Below, one piece after another: positions 63,110 to 64,000 of a stretch of 64,000 nucleotides of DNA (position 1 is its first letter; each line of letters starts with the position of its first letter). Source of the DNA: Anthopleura xanthogrammica. Its lineage: Eukaryota > Cnidaria > Anthozoa > Actiniaria > Actiniidae. The position numbers and the translations under genes are program-made. The stretch covers positions 15,907,291 to 15,971,290 of the forward strand of contig OZ025206.1 in the NCBI GenBank assembly GCA_964019055.1, written 5' to 3'. Below the pieces are notes generated by a model. The model saw nothing but the letters and a program-made list of their open reading frames with translations, was not told where the DNA came from and did not search any database.

Positions 63110-63790
63110 TCAAAGTGCTCCTTCCAGGTATTCATGGAATCTGTCCAGCTCATCAGGAGAAGCTTTAGAAAATCGTTCACTTATTTTGTGTACTTCAACT
63201 GAGCCATTAGTGTATCCCAGTATCTACAAAGAATTATAAAAAAGATATTAACAAAGTTTTAACCGGAGTAAAAACAAAAAATTAAAATATAGCAGCCGTT
63301 TACGTGAAGGTAGGATGAGCCTCCCCTAGTGCTAGGGGACACCAGAAAGAAAAGAAAATGTATATAACATCATAACCTGAGATGAATACCTCGGATTGCA
63401 AGAGAAAATGGGAAAATTATTTCAAGGGTTAAGTAAAACTACAAGTGAGAGCTTAGATCAAGTTACCAGTTCTGCGTTTCTTCCCGGCACACCAACACCA
63501 GTAGCAGAGTAATCACTGGATAGTTCAAATGATATCACACTATAGGAGAGAAAACAGTTAATACACATGATAAACTTACGCCTAACCATTTGCTAAAAAG
63601 AGAGAGACAAAAAAAGAAAAAAAGATAGGAAAGAAAGCGAAAGGAAGACAAATGATAAGAATGCAAAGGATAATTCTCTAAAGAAATTATCTAAGAATCT
63701 CAAGAAGCATTAGTCACTAATAACACGCCTCACCTTCCTTGTTTGACTTTTTCAATAGCCACAGGCTCTGAGTCGTTTTTCAGTAAATCC
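63110..63790 (-). CDS. C-terminal exons of dynein-2 intermediate chain-like protein (partial)
   Basis: Three terminal exons, 63790-63734, 63539-63467 and 63223-63110, with agreeing phases. They encode about 81 residues: DLLKNDSEPVAIEKVKQGS, VISFELSSDYSATG, ILGYTNGSVEVHKI and a helical end DELDRFHEYLEGAL before TGA. The pattern is that of a last WD-repeat blade. As I recall it, the end of DYNC2I1/WDR60 reads DLLQND, GSIDIQ and a helix ending LLQEAL, a good positional match. DYNC2I1 is part of the retrograde intraflagellar transport motor. The rest of the gene lies beyond position 64000. Family placement rests on memory of one homologue. Confidence 0.5.
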
Positions 63791-64000
63791 CTTACAAGTA
63801 GAAAAAAAGTTAAGAATCTTAATATCAATTTAAAATACTATACAAACATGTTGGTGTCTTATTTAAGGCGCGTCTCGACTTAGAACAGCTAGTATCCCTG
63901 TTCTTAAGTAAGACGCGTCTTTCTCAAAAATAGGACACGAACATGAATTTTGTACCGTTTATGTGGTCAGTTCTTATTCCCTCCCTCCCGGTAAAAATGG
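63791..64000 (-). other. Intron or upstream part of the partial gene
   Basis: No further exon seen before the window ends. A short inverted pair with GCGCGTCTCGACTTAGAACA near 63870 may be a small repeat. Confidence 0.4.

Overview
The window looks like nuclear DNA of an anthozoan cnidarian, probably a stony coral or sea anemone. This is inferred. It is AT-rich, with intron-rich genes using GT-AG introns, intronless class A GPCRs, an Ig+TIR receptor of the IL-1R-like type known from cnidarians, and very many small inverted-repeat transposons and satellites. Bacterial features (operons, ribosome binding sites, CRISPR) do not apply.

Layout. 1-11.7 kb: two near-identical intronless GPCR genes lie in opposite directions in a large inverted duplication (arms about 1665-3740 and 8690-10520). 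The spacer holds a foldback element and an apparently perfect 42-bp minisatellite. The left arm carries a tRNA-derived SINE, and a broken third GPCR fragment lies beyond the right arm. 11.7-18.7 kb (+): a five-exon gene for a 366-aa zona pellucida (ZP) domain membrane protein with signal peptide, furin-type site and transmembrane anchor. 20.2-25.3 kb: a 4.7-kb satellite with higher-order structure, abutting a 50-bp satellite. 25.3-33.8 kb: no gene seen, only foldback elements and microsatellites. 33.8-40.3 kb (+): a six-exon gene for a 623-aa receptor with four Ig domains, a transmembrane segment and a TLR/IL-1R-type TIR domain; its first intron holds about 846 bp of ATGG repeat. 41.9-53.1 kb (-): a complete 16-exon gene for a 773-aa GABA-B-like receptor. 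54.6-59.0 kb or more (-): a carnitine/choline acyltransferase-family gene whose catalytic His appears to be Tyr and whose other active-site motifs are lost, so a probable pseudoenzyme; its 5' end is unresolved. 63.1-63.8 kb (-): the last three exons of a gene running off the window, resembling the C terminus of the dynein-2 intermediate chain DYNC2I1/WDR60.

The exon models of the ZP, TIR and GABA-B genes were built by hand from splice signals. In each, every intron phase agrees and the total is a whole number of codons ending in a stop. The genes do not form an operon-like system. The themes are receptors (GPCRs, GABA-B-like, Ig-TIR, ZP) and intense local duplication and foldback-transposon activity. 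The most interesting candidates are the Ig-TIR receptor, the acyltransferase pseudoenzyme, the palindromic GPCR pair and the higher-order satellite.
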